Below, piece after piece: positions 34,401-44,793 of a DNA stretch of 64,000 nt. Location of the stretch: contig JAPKMR010000007.1 in the NCBI GenBank assembly GCA_026645815.1, positions 1 through 64,000 on the forward strand, in the 5' to 3' direction. A model generated the notes under the pieces. That model was not told the origin of the DNA. It searched no databases and saw nothing but the letters and a program-made list of their open reading frames with translations. Within the stretch, counting starts at the first letter, position 1; each line of letters opens with the position of its first letter. Made by a program: the position numbers and the translations under genes. The stretch is from Anaerolineae bacterium. Its GTDB lineage: Bacteria > Chloroflexota > Anaerolineae > B4-G1 > SLSP01.

Positions 34401-35512
34401 TGGGTATTGTGGGACGAAGCGGGGCGCAGAGATCGCCGATTCGTGTCCTCATTGCTGAGGATGATTATCTGGTTAGCCAGATGATCCGTGGGATGCTCGA
34501 AGGTTTGGGCTATGTCGTGACGGGCGAAGCCATCAACGGACAGGAAGCTGTTGACCTGGTATTGAAAACCCATCCGGATGTGGTCTTGATGGATTGGAGT
34601 ATGCCTGATATGGATGGTATCACTGCCACGCAACGTATTTTCGAATTGCATCCAACCCCGGTGGTGATGTTATCTGCTTATAGCACGCGCGATTTGATTG
34701 CGCGTGCCGGAGATGTAGGAGCCGGCGCCTACATTGTCAAGTCTCCTAACCGTCTGGAATTGGAGCGTGCTATTACCATCGCGCGAGCACGTTTCGACGA
34801 TATGATGGAGTTGCGCCGGCTGAATGCGGATTTGCAGGCGCGCAATAAGGAATTGGATGCCTTTGCTGGCATTGTGGCCCACGACCTGGACACGCCATTG
34901 GCATTGTTGATCGGTTACGCCGGTACGATCGAGCTCTTCAACGAGGAACTTTCTGATGCTGAGGTGGCGACATACCTGGAGCATATCGTCACCAACTCGA
35001 GGCGTATGGCTAACATCGTTGATGAGCTGTTGCTCTTGGTGCAGGTTCGGAAATCTGATGTAACCCTGGGTCCTTTGCGAATGGATTTGATCGTTCAACA
35101 CGCCCTCGAGCGTTTGCAAGACGCTATTAGCGTGGCCAAGGCGGAGATTGTGTTGCCTGACGAATGGCCCCAAGTGTTGGGTTACGCATCTTGGGTTGAA
35201 GAGGTGTGGGTCAATTACCTGAGTAATGGTCTGAAATATGGTGGAAAACCGCCGCATCTTCAGATTGGAAGTGTTGTTCTGGGCAATGCAGTACGTTATT
35301 GGGTGCGCGATAATGGATCGGGACTTACGCAAGAAGAACAAGCCCGGTTGTTTCAGCCATTCACCCGGTTGGATACCATTCGCATCAAAGGGCACGGATT
35401 GGGGCTTTCCATTGTACGTTTCATCGTTGAAAAACTGGATGGGGTCGTTGCAGTCGAGAGCGCCAAGGGAGATGGGAGTACCTTCAGTTTTACACTCCCC
35501 ATAGCGGGTTGA
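34400..35512 (+). CDS. Receiver-histidine kinase hybrid (REC-HisKA-HATPase)
   Basis: The 370-residue soluble protein puts a receiver domain first (residues 12-135: LIAEDDYL, phosphoacceptor Asp in VVLMDWSMPDMDG near 66, K in YIVKSPNR near 115). A classical HisKA box follows, with IVAHDLDTPLALL near 158, and an HATPase domain with YLSNGLKYGG near 275, VRDNGSGL near 300 and GHGLGLSIV near 335. Its ATG overlaps the stop of the MEDS kinase, so the two are translated together. The order implies that the first kinase phosphorylates this receiver and the second kinase relays the signal onward. Confidence 0.9.
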   Translation: MGIVGRSGAQRSPIRVLIAEDDYLVSQMIRGMLEGLGYVVTGEAINGQEAVDLVLKTHPDVVLMDWSMPDMDGITATQRIFELHPTPVVMLSAYSTRDLIARAGDVGAGAYIVKSPNRLELERAITIARARFDDMMELRRLNADLQARNKELDAFAGIVAHDLDTPLALLIGYAGTIELFNEELSDAEVATYLEHIVTNSRRMANIVDELLLLVQVRKSDVTLGPLRMDLIVQHALERLQDAISVAKAEIVLPDEWPQVLGYASWVEEVWVNYLSNGLKYGGKPPHLQIGSVVLGNAVRYWVRDNGSGLTQEEQARLFQPFTRLDTIRIKGHGLGLSIVRFIVEKLDGVVAVESAKGDGSTFSFTLPIAG

Positions 35513-35522
35513 TGGTAAAATG

Positions 35523-35559
35523 TGCACTTTGGGGCGCGTATAGCGCGCCCCAAAGTGCA
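35523..35559. terminator. Perfect hairpin between convergent genes
   Basis: Positions 35523-35538 pair perfectly with 35544-35559 (16 bp, 5-nt loop). It lies between the convergent hybrid kinase and ABC permease genes. No T-run follows on either side, so it may act through the stem alone or as an mRNA 3'-end stabiliser. Confidence 0.55.
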
Positions 35560-35570
35560 TTGGGGTATGC

Positions 35571-36806
35571 TTACTCGTACCTCAGCGCGTCAATAGGATT
35601 GAGCGCTGCCGCGCGTTGCGCGGGATAGATGCCGAAGAACAGTCCCACAGCGGCAGAGAACAAAGTCGCCAGCAAGACTGACCCCGCTGTGATCACTGCG
35701 TTGAAGCCCTGATCGCGCAGCAAACTGGATATGACCAAAGCCCCTGCTGCGCCAAGGGTGATTCCCAATGCGCCGCCTGCCGTTGAGAGCAAAATCGCTT
35801 CAATCAAGAATTGCCAGAGGATGTCCCTTCGCCGAGCGCCTACAGCTTTGCGCAACCCGATTTCTCTTGTGCGTTCGGTGACAGAAACAAGCATAATGTT
35901 CATGATACCGATTCCCCCGACCAGCAGGCTTATTCCAGCTATCGCTCCCAGGAAAACCGTGAGCACACTTGTGATTTGCTGGAATGTTCCAATGAGATCC
36001 GATTGGCTGATTGCGGAGAAGTCGTCAGGTTCACCCGGCAGGATGTTATGACGTTGTCGCAGGATGGCAGAGACCTCTGTGATTGCGGCATTCATCCGCT
36101 CCCCGCTGACCGCTTGTACGTAGATCATGGCAAGCCTGGGCTCGCCTTGGGGTGTGCGACGCGGGAAGAGCCGGTTTGTGGCTGTGTTTAGGGGGATAAA
36201 GGCAACATCATCCTCACTCCCGAACTGTCCCCCACCACGCTCTGTCATCACACCAATGACACGAAAGGGCACATTGTTGACGCGTACCAGTTCTCCGGTA
36301 GGGTCGGGTGTATCAGGGAATAGCACATCGGCAACGATTTTTCCAAGGACAATGACCCGTGCTTCGGTTTGCTCCTCGAGCGAAGTAATGAAAGTTCCGA
36401 CCGCAGGATACCATTCGCGGACATCCGCATATTCTGCCGTGACGCCTTGTACTTGTGTGGTTTTATCACGTCCGGGGATGGTGAGTTGCCCATCCCCGCG
36501 TGTCATTGGCGCGACGCGCAACACGTCGGGCGCCAGGAAGGGGTCTCTCAGGGCTTCGGCGTCTTTGAGTGTCAGATAAGCAGGACGGCTGAGTTCCTCA
36601 CGTAGAGAACCGGGGATTAAGAAGAAGATATTGGCTCCAATTGACTGAAACTGTGCTGTTATGTAGGATTGAACACCTTCTCCCACTGAAAGTAGTGTGA
36701 TCACAGCTCCCACACCGATGATAATTCCCAACATGGTCAAGGCGGCGCGGAGTTTGTTCGTTGCCAATGCTCGCAAGGCTAACCGCAGGCTCTCCAGCAA
36801 TCTCAT
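35571..36806 (-). CDS. MacB-like ABC transporter permease (FtsX/MacB_PCD)
   Basis: The 411-residue membrane protein has the MacB/LolC topology. It has one N-terminal helix (ALRALATNKLRAALTMLGIIIGVGAVI), a large extracytoplasmic MacB_PCD domain (residues 45-270), and three C-terminal helices with the conserved LVSVTERTREIGLRKAVGARRRDI block near 310. It ends in YPAQRAAALNPIDALRYE, the typical close. Its ATG overlaps the stop of the ATPase gene (ATGA). With the ATPase and adaptor it should form a tripartite exporter of the MacAB type. The substrate is unknown. Confidence 0.92.
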   Translation of the reverse strand: MRLLESLRLALRALATNKLRAALTMLGIIIGVGAVITLLSVGEGVQSYITAQFQSIGANIFFLIPGSLREELSRPAYLTLKDAEALRDPFLAPDVLRVAPMTRGDGQLTIPGRDKTTQVQGVTAEYADVREWYPAVGTFITSLEEQTEARVIVLGKIVADVLFPDTPDPTGELVRVNNVPFRVIGVMTERGGGQFGSEDDVAFIPLNTATNRLFPRRTPQGEPRLAMIYVQAVSGERMNAAITEVSAILRQRHNILPGEPDDFSAISQSDLIGTFQQITSVLTVFLGAIAGISLLVGGIGIMNIMLVSVTERTREIGLRKAVGARRRDILWQFLIEAILLSTAGGALGITLGAAGALVISSLLRDQGFNAVITAGSVLLATLFSAAVGLFFGIYPAQRAAALNPIDALRYE

Positions 36807-37564
36807 TGCTGAGCCTCCTGTAATGTGCCCGCATCATCCTGCTCGACTATGGTAGCGTCTATGGGATCCTTGACATTCTCTTCTTTGGAGACGACACCAT
36901 CAAAGATATGCAGAATCCGATTTGCATAGCGACCAATATTCGCGTCATGCGTGACCAGGATAACGGTAATACCCTGTTCACGGTTAAGGCGCTGCAGGAT
37001 CGCCATCACTTCTCTGCCTGAACGACTGTCGAGATTGCCGGTGGGTTCGTCGGCGAGGATGATTGAGGGGTTATTCACCAGCGCACGTGCGATTGCCACG
37101 CGTTGTTGTTGCCCCCCAGAAAGCTCATTGGGCAGATGGTGCATGCGTTCACCTAATCCCACCGCACGTAGCACCTCCTCTGCGCGCTGGCGCCGCATTC
37201 TTTGACTGGCGCCAGCGTAAATAAGCGGGAGCTGCACATTTTCAAGTGCCGAGGTGCGCGCCAGCAAGTTAAAACTCTGGAATACAAACCCAACCCGCTG
37301 ATTGCGCACTGCCGCCAGCGCGTCATCCTGCATATTGCTGACATCGGCTCCATCAAGATAATACTTGCCTGAGGTCGGTTGATCCAGGCATCCCAGAATA
37401 TTCATCAGGGTGGATTTTCCAGAACCGGAGGGTCCCATGATTGCCACAGCTTCGCCGCGTCGGATGGTCATGTTGACACCGCGTAGGGCGTGTACTTCCT
37501 GAGTGCCCATCTGGTATATTTTCCGCAAATCACTTACAGTGATGACAGCATTATCCATGTGCAC
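36803..37564 (-). CDS. MacB/LolD-type ABC transporter ATP-binding protein
   Basis: The 253-residue ATPase has Walker A GPSGSGKS near 44, Q-loop FVFQSFNLL near 96, signature LSGGQQQRVAIARAL near 150, Walker B IILADEPTGNLD near 170 and the H-loop VILVTHD near 204. The sequence is of the LolD/MacB class that drives FtsX-type permeases. A C-terminal tail of 25 acidic residues is not part of the fold. It lies 6 bp after the adaptor gene and overlaps the permease gene by 4 bp. Confidence 0.93.
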   Translation of the reverse strand: MHMDNAVITVSDLRKIYQMGTQEVHALRGVNMTIRRGEAVAIMGPSGSGKSTLMNILGCLDQPTSGKYYLDGADVSNMQDDALAAVRNQRVGFVFQSFNLLARTSALENVQLPLIYAGASQRMRRQRAEEVLRAVGLGERMHHLPNELSGGQQQRVAIARALVNNPSIILADEPTGNLDSRSGREVMAILQRLNREQGITVILVTHDANIGRYANRILHIFDGVVSKEENVKDPIDATIVEQDDAGTLQEAQQ

Positions 37565-37570
37565 TCTCCA

Positions 37571-38989
37571 TTAGCGCATTCCGGATGGTGGACCGGTCAA
37601 TTCGAGGAGATTGAGCCGTTCTTCAGTCACCAGCGCTACTATGGCCCCCGCGTCCAGACCTTCGAGAACCTGTGTGAAGCTCTCGTTACGTTCGCCAAGT
37701 GTGATGACAACGCGCTGTGGTTGCTGTTCACCATCAACGCAATAGCAATATGTGAAAAGTTCCCGACTTGTAGGATCGGTACGAATGGCCCAGTTAGGGA
37801 TCAAGACCACATCCTGGAGTTGGCGGGTACGAATCAGAATGCTGGCAGTCATGCCGTCGCGGATGGCAACACTCTCGTTCGGAGCGATGCGCACACGTAC
37901 GGGATAGGCGATTACGCCGGCAATATTGGTGGCAAGGGGGGCAATCCTTACTACTTCACCATCGAGCGTTACGTCGGCATAGGCATCAAGCGTGATAGTG
38001 GCTTGCTGACCGAGCTGGATTTTGCCGATGTCTGTCTCGTCCACGGTCACATCTACGAAGAAGACACTGTCATCAATAAGCGTAATCGCTGCCGCAGTTG
38101 TGGGCGCCGCGACGCCAGAAAGCAGGTTCACGGCGGCGACTATGCCGTCAAAAGGTGACTTGAGCGAAGCTGCTTCTAAATCCTCTTGGGCTTGTGTCAA
38201 TGCCAGCTGGGCGATCTTGATGTCTAGATCGCTACTTTCAAGGTTGTTTTCACTTGGCCCTTCTTCTAATTGCACAAGGTTGTCTTGCGCTTCCTGGTAG
38301 GCATTCCATGCCTGAGTAACTTCAGTCTGCACGCGAGTGCGTTCCACGTCGGCTTGCTGTTGCAGGCGTGTCCAGGCCCAATAGGCATTATCAGCAGCTT
38401 CGCGTGCGCGGTCGCGCGTCCAATCGCTGGTCTTGCCTTCTTCAAATTCCATTTGGCGCATTCCAAATTGTGTCTGCAGGTGCCTAAAGCGTTCTTCGGC
38501 GCTGGTCAGGTCTTCATTGAGCAGGCTGCTGCTCATCACACGCGTATAATTCAGCCGCGCAATATTCAAAGTAGATGCAGTCTGGCTAATGGCATTGCGT
38601 GCCCGGCGCAGATCCTCTTCACTAACGGGTTCGGTCAGTTGCTTTTTCCGAAGTTCCGCTTGTTCCAGCGTGATGCTGCTTCGCTCGACGGCTCGTTGCA
38701 GTGTTGTAGTATCCAGTTGTGCCAGAGTCTCACCTTCAGAAACATGATCCCCGACGGCGACATGGAGGCTTTCGACTGTACCTGGCACGGTGAAGCGCAG
38801 GTCCACCCGTTGATTAGCGACAACGTTGCCACTTACTGCTACGGTTATGTCCAAATCACCACGTATAGTTTCACCTGTGCGCAGCACCTCGAGTCTGGTA
38901 CGTGGTTCTTGCCGGCGATACCACAAATATCCTCCAATGGCAGCTATGAGTAATGCCACAATAAGTAGCCAGCCCCAGATTTTCTTCAT
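37571..38989 (-). CDS. Periplasmic-adaptor-like (HlyD/MacA) membrane fusion protein
   Basis: The 472-residue protein has an N-terminal membrane anchor (residues 5-24), a lipoyl-like half (VPGTVESLHVAVGDHVSEGE) near 68 and a long coiled-coil hairpin (residues 105-270). The second lipoyl half (KSPFDGIVAAVNLLSG) and a beta-barrel region follow. This is the MacA/HlyD layout. It heads the exporter operon. The coiled coil is longer than in many Gram-positive MacA homologues. GGAGG precedes the ATG. Confidence 0.88.
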   Translation of the reverse strand: MKKIWGWLLIVALLIAAIGGYLWYRRQEPRTRLEVLRTGETIRGDLDITVAVSGNVVANQRVDLRFTVPGTVESLHVAVGDHVSEGETLAQLDTTTLQRAVERSSITLEQAELRKKQLTEPVSEEDLRRARNAISQTASTLNIARLNYTRVMSSSLLNEDLTSAEERFRHLQTQFGMRQMEFEEGKTSDWTRDRAREAADNAYWAWTRLQQQADVERTRVQTEVTQAWNAYQEAQDNLVQLEEGPSENNLESSDLDIKIAQLALTQAQEDLEAASLKSPFDGIVAAVNLLSGVAAPTTAAAITLIDDSVFFVDVTVDETDIGKIQLGQQATITLDAYADVTLDGEVVRIAPLATNIAGVIAYPVRVRIAPNESVAIRDGMTASILIRTRQLQDVVLIPNWAIRTDPTSRELFTYCYCVDGEQQPQRVVITLGERNESFTQVLEGLDAGAIVALVTEERLNLLELTGPPSGMR

Positions 38990-39058
38990 ATTACACCTCC
39001 GTTATTTGTAGCCGCGATTCTACTGTGCCGCAGCATATGTGCATGTTTCTCATACCAT

Positions 39059-39097
39059 AAAAACCCTCCCTCTCCAGGCGTGAGGAGAAGGAGGGTT
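39059..39097 (-). terminator. Terminator of mreB
   Basis: Positions 39062-39075 pair with 39084-39097 (14 bp with one mismatch). On the minus strand the stem is followed by five T residues, just after the mreB stop. Confidence 0.75.
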
Positions 39098-39111
39098 ATA
39101 TCGTGTTTTAC

Positions 39112-40122
39112 CTACATCTCCGATAGTGTTCGTTGAAGGACGGGGATGAGCGCCAGGGCTTTTCCTGCGCCGATGGCAACGCATGCCATGGGTGCATCTG
39201 CGACATATACGGGCACGCCGGTCTCTTGCGTTAGCAACTGGTCTATGTTGCGTAGCAACGCGCCGCCGCCAATCATCGTCATGCCTCGATCAATGATATC
39301 GGACGCCAGCTCAGGCGGGGTGCGTTCCAGCACACCTTTCACCATGCCGATAATGATCCCCAGGGATTCTTCGAGCGCTTCGACGATGTCATCGGTGTTG
39401 ATGCTGACACTGCGTGGCAGACCGGTGACCTGATCACGCCCTTGCACTTCCATGCGCAGCGGATCACCTTCGAGGGGGAGTGCGGCTCCAATGCGGATTT
39501 TTGCTTCTTCAGCGGTGGGCATGCCGATCATGAGGTTATATTTGCGGCGAATAAAGGCGGCGATAGCTTCGTCCATGCGCACACCGCCAACACGCACTGC
39601 CGAGGATGTGACGACGCCGTAGACTGATAGCACAGCTGCTTCGCTCGCGCCCCCGCCGAGATCAATGATCATGTGCCCACCTGGAGTGTGAATGGGCAAC
39701 CCGGCGCCAATAGCGCCTGCCAGTGGTTCGGGGATCGCATAAGCACGTCCAGCACCGGCTTCGAAGGCGGCATCTTTGACGGCTTTGCGTTCCACCTGTG
39801 TCACACCAAATGGAACCGTGATCATCAATCGAGGCTTAAACAACCGATGCTGTCCTATGGCGCGCTGGAGGAAGGTTTGAATCATTTCTTTGGTGACGCG
39901 GTAATCGGCGATGACGCCGTCGCGCAGCGGACGGCGAACCTGAAGGGTCTCGGGTGCGCGCCCTAACATGGCTCGCGCTTCCTCTCCAACTGCAATCACA
40001 CGTCCTGTGTTTATTTCCTGGGCAACGACCGAGGGTTCTTGCAGAACAATGCCTCGTCCACGTACGTAGACGAGGACATTTACGGTTCCAAGGTCAATTC
40101 CCACTTCAGCTACAAGCGCCAT
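39112..40122 (-). CDS. mreB: MreB/Mbl-type rod-shape actin homologue
   Basis: This bacterial actin forms membrane-bound filaments that guide wall synthesis. The 336-residue protein has the actin-fold nucleotide motifs: [13 protein letters not shown] (phosphate 1), [16 protein letters not shown] near 150 (phosphate 2), and [13 protein letters not shown] near 287 (adenosine). The [13 protein letters not shown] segment is typical of MreB. No mreC or mreD follows, and the gene has its own terminator, so it is a lone copy. GAGGGAG precedes the ATG. Transcription diverges from the ATP synthase operon. Confidence 0.93.
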   Translation of the reverse strand: MALVAEVGIDLGTVNVLVYVRGRGIVLQEPSVVAQEINTGRVIAVGEEARAMLGRAPETLQVRRPLRDGVIADYRVTKEMIQTFLQRAIGQHRLFKPRLMITVPFGVTQVERKAVKDAAFEAGAGRAYAIPEPLAGAIGAGLPIHTPGGHMIIDLGGGASEAAVLSVYGVVTSSAVRVGGVRMDEAIAAFIRRKYNLMIGMPTAEEAKIRIGAALPLEGDPLRMEVQGRDQVTGLPRSVSINTDDIVEALEESLGIIIGMVKGVLERTPPELASDIIDRGMTMIGGGALLRNIDQLLTQETGVPVYVADAPMACVAIGAGKALALIPVLQRTLSEM

Positions 40123-40134
40123 ACTCCCTCTTTC

Positions 40135-40193
40135 ATCATCTTACCTGGTCGGCAGGTAAAGATGATTGTATCTGCACAATAAGTCCTTGTTGA
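40135..40193 (-). promoter_or_regulatory. mreB promoter with operator-like inverted repeat
   Basis: On the minus strand TCAACA (40188-40193), a 17-nt spacer and TACAAT (40165-40170) form the promoter. A 13-bp inverted repeat with a one-base bulge (40135-40147 with 40153-40166) spans the predicted start site and touches the -10 box, so it could be an operator or a leader hairpin. Confidence 0.45.
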
Positions 40194-40238
40194 TAATACA
40201 CGATTTGACCGATTTGTCCACTGTCCTTGCCGGAGTAA

Positions 40239-42374
<2,136 letters not shown>

Positions 42375-42375
<1 letters not shown>

Positions 42376-42644
42376 TGATCAAGAAGCATGGTTGGACACG
42401 AGAGCTGGCTCAGGAGGGCATGCGTGCGATGTCGCTGGGCTGGGAGCTGGCAATGCCCATATTTGGCGGCGTGTTGTTGGGCTATTACCTGGATCGCTGG
42501 CTTGATACCGGTCATAATTTCACGATTGGATTGTTAGTGGCGGGTATAGGTATGGGTTTCTACAATATCTGGCGTTTCGGGCAGCGGTTTGCGGAGAAGA
42601 CTCACCGCTCTGCCGATACTGATGTACATGAGAGCAAAAAATGA
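42375..42644 (+). CDS. atpQ: N-ATPase AtpQ (AtpI-like) membrane subunit
   Basis: The 89-residue protein has two hydrophobic helices (around 22-40 and 50-68) and an Asp-containing loop (YLDRWLDTG). It fits the AtpI/AtpQ family encoded at this position in N-ATPase operons. AtpI-type proteins help assemble the c-ring, and the AtpQ/AtpR pair has been proposed to carry Mg2+ or Ca2+. The start overlaps atpC (TGATG) and the end overlaps atpR (ATGA). Confidence 0.85.
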
Positions 42645-42958
42645 AAGCCATACTTGATGCTATTATGTGGTGGAGTATTGGCGTGTTCTTGGCTTGGGTA
42701 ATGCTTCGTAGCCAGGTTGCGACGGTTTCTCGAATGCGGGTCACTGCAAGGTGGAGTTTTGTCTGGAGCTTGGGAGTGGGTTTGTTGTTTCGCCTACTCT
42801 TTGCGGCATTAGTGTTGCTGGGGGCTGCGCGTGCGGGCTTAGTGCCACTGCTCTGGGTGTTGGGGGGCTTCTGGTCTGCGCGTATGGTGTTAATCGTTCA
42901 ACTGCACCGGGGGCGGATATTCCGCAGATATTTGTGGCGGGAAGCTGATACGGGTTAG
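42641..42958 (+). CDS. atpR: N-ATPase AtpR membrane subunit
   Basis: The 105-residue protein has three hydrophobic helices and matches the place, size and pattern of AtpR, a subunit known only from N-ATPase operons. The role in the complex is not settled. Its start codon overlaps the atpQ stop, and atpB follows after 9 nt, so it sits in the coupled stretch of the operon. Confidence 0.85.
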   Translation: MKAILDAIMWWSIGVFLAWVMLRSQVATVSRMRVTARWSFVWSLGVGLLFRLLFAALVLLGAARAGLVPLLWVLGGFWSARMVLIVQLHRGRIFRRYLWREADTG

Positions 42959-42967
42959 GAGGCTAGA

Positions 42968-43624
42968 ATGAATGTTGCGCCCCATGCCGCTATTACGCTT
43001 TTTGGCGGGCGGCTTGTGATAACCAATACGGTGACCTCTACATGGGCCATGATAGCTGTCATTATGGGGGTGTCTTGGTATCTTTACCGGCGCTATCCCA
43101 TGGCTTTGGAGATGCTGATAGATTTCCTCACCGATTTGGTTGCGGACGTGGTTGGTGCAGATACAGCACATCTTTACATGCCTTTCTTGGGGGCATTGGC
43201 CATTTTTATCGCTTTTGCCAACCTCATTGGTGTAGTACCTGGTTTTGTCTCACCAACGCGCGACGTGAATACCCCGGCGGCATTGGCAATCCTCGTCTTT
43301 TTCGCGGTGCATTACTTTGGTATCAACGCGAAGGGCTGGCTACAATATCTCAAGGATTTAGCATCTCCGTTATATTTGCTACCCCTGACATTGCCCCTGG
43401 AGTTAATCGGGCAGTTCAGCCGAACTCTCTCACTGACATTAAGGCTCTTTGGAAATGTGCTTAGTGGAGAGATGGTGGTTGCCGTCATTTTTTCCCTGGT
43501 ACAACCTTTGTTGCAACTGCCGCTAGTAGGGTTGAGTTTGTTTACAGGTTTGCTTCAGGCATATATCTTCACTGTTTTGGCGGTGGTTTATATTGGTGCT
43601 GGTATCGCCGCCAGCGATTCTTGA
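42968..43624 (+). CDS. atpB: N-type ATP synthase subunit a
   Basis: Subunit a forms the ion half-channels of the membrane motor. The 218-residue protein has five or six helices and the essential arginine in SLTLRLFGNVLSGE near residue 155. The TLPLELIGQFSRTLS segment just before it is typical. The N-terminus is short, as in other N-ATPases. It lies directly before the c subunit gene. Confidence 0.93.
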   Translation: MNVAPHAAITLFGGRLVITNTVTSTWAMIAVIMGVSWYLYRRYPMALEMLIDFLTDLVADVVGADTAHLYMPFLGALAIFIAFANLIGVVPGFVSPTRDVNTPAALAILVFFAVHYFGINAKGWLQYLKDLASPLYLLPLTLPLELIGQFSRTLSLTLRLFGNVLSGEMVVAVIFSLVQPLLQLPLVGLSLFTGLLQAYIFTVLAVVYIGAGIAASDS

Positions 43625-43658
43625 CTTTGTCGCATTCTGAATTCGAAAAGGAGATACG

Positions 43659-43973
43659 ATGGAAAACTTAAGCCCTGAGACCTTGATCACTTTGGTTACT
43701 ATTCTGGTTGCCGGACTTGCCATTGTGGTGGGAACAATCACCCCAGCAATCGTTGAGGGCAAGGCAGCGGTCAAAGCTTTGGAGGGTATTGTGCGTCAAC
43801 CAGAGGTCTCTGGCGACTTGCGCACTACGATGATCATTGCGATGGCGCTTTTGGAATCTACGGCGATTTATACCTTGCTGGTGATTCTCATTCTGATTTT
43901 TGCGAATCCATTACTGGAACGTTTCTTCTCTAGTGGTGCACCCGAGTCGCTCTTGCATCTATTGGTTCTCTAG
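43659..43973 (+). CDS. atpE: N-type ATP synthase subunit c with two-carboxylate Na+-type site
   Basis: The 104-residue hairpin protein forms the rotor ring. The ion site in helix 2 reads LLESTAIY, giving Glu66, Ser67, Thr68 and Tyr71, the Na+ ligand set. In helix 1 the usual Gln is Glu33, so two carboxylates face the site. The glycine repeat of helix 1 (GxGxGxG) is replaced by Thr26, Thr28, Ala30 and Val32. The polar loop is the normal RQPE. A C-terminal tail of about 20 residues extends past the usual end. AAAGGAG gives it a strong ribosome site, unlike atpF that follows. Confidence 0.95.
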   Translation: MENLSPETLITLVTILVAGLAIVVGTITPAIVEGKAAVKALEGIVRQPEVSGDLRTTMIIAMALLESTAIYTLLVILILIFANPLLERFFSSGAPESLLHLLVL

Positions 43974-44001
43974 CGCCTGAATCTCGCTGGGAATTGAGGC
44001 G
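43974..44001 (+). promoter_or_regulatory. Hairpin covering the atpF ribosome-binding site
   Basis: CGCCTGAAT (43974-43982) pairs with ATTGAGGCG (43993-44001) apart from one mismatch. The right arm contains GAGG, the only ribosome site for the atpF ATG at 44005. Confidence 0.5.
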
Positions 44002-44004
44002 TTT

Positions 44005-44793
44005 ATGGACTTTCTTAAACCAAACTTGCAAACAGTCTTGTTTCAGATTTTCAACTTTCTGGTGTTGGCGTGGTTGCTAAACAGGTTCGTCTTCAAACGC
44101 ACCATGAGCAATGTCAAGCAACGGGCGGCGGAGAAAGCTGCGCTCATGCACCAATTGGAGGTGGAGCAGCAGGCTGCTGTGACTGCCAGGGAAGATTTAG
44201 AATCTCAGTTACGCGGCATTGAATCTGAGCGACTTGCCGTGCAGACACAGGCTCGTGAAGAATCTGAATCTGAACGCCTGGCGCTGTTGCGTGCAACTCA
44301 GTCGGAAGTAGAGCAAGTGCTTGTTGAGGCGCACTCCGATGCTTATCGCATTCGAAAGCAGGCAATGGAGGAGTTCCATGAAGAACTCCTCCACACGATT
44401 CTACACATTAGTGGTTCCGTTATCTCGCAATTAGCCACCGATGAAATGCAATCCCAGCTGGTCAAACAGCTGACTGACCGTATCTGGGAAATGGGGCGCA
44501 GCGAGATGTCTCAGGTTGAGAACTTCCGGCGTTCTCTGGGCGAGAGAACGCCAACAGCCTATGTGACTACCGCTCGCTCCTTGACCCCGGACTTGCAGGG
44601 GTTGTTGGCGCGCACGTTTGCCGCCCTGGCTGACCGCAATGTGAATCTTGAAATCAAGGTGGACCCTGCACTTTCACTGGGGCTTCAAGTGCGGTTGGGT
44701 GATGTGATTGTGGATAACTCAATTGCAACACAGTTGGACGCCCTTCGTGAAGGGGTGACTCAAGCTTTGCGGGAGTATGTAGTTGATGAGTGA
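44005..44793 (+). CDS. atpF: N-type ATP synthase b subunit fused to a delta-like C-terminal domain
   Basis: The 262-residue protein starts like a b subunit: one membrane helix (residues 10-30) and a long charged coiled coil to about 150. The end is different. From about 170, and most clearly in VDPALSLGLQVRLGD and DNSIATQLDAL near 219-245, it matches the C-terminal domain of the delta subunit. No separate atpH exists in the operon. The likely role is therefore both stator stalk and delta cap. Two strong stem-loops lie within the gene (44367-44392 and 44528-44552), the second between the b-like and delta-like parts. The stop overlaps the atpA start. Confidence 0.88.
   Translation: MDFLKPNLQTVLFQIFNFLVLAWLLNRFVFKRTMSNVKQRAAEKAALMHQLEVEQQAAVTAREDLESQLRGIESERLAVQTQAREESESERLALLRATQSEVEQVLVEAHSDAYRIRKQAMEEFHEELLHTILHISGSVISQLATDEMQSQLVKQLTDRIWEMGRSEMSQVENFRRSLGERTPTAYVTTARSLTPDLQGLLARTFAALADRNVNLEIKVDPALSLGLQVRLGDVIVDNSIATQLDALREGVTQALREYVVDE
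44367..44392 (+). other. Intragenic perfect 10-bp stem-loop in atpF
   Basis: GGAGGAGTTC (44367-44376) pairs with GAACTCCTCC (44383-44392) around a 6-nt loop. Confidence 0.55.
44528..44552 (+). other. Intragenic 9-bp stem-loop at the b/delta junction of atpF
   Basis: GGCGTTCTC (44528-44536) pairs with GAGAACGCC (44544-44552) around a 7-nt loop. Confidence 0.5.
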
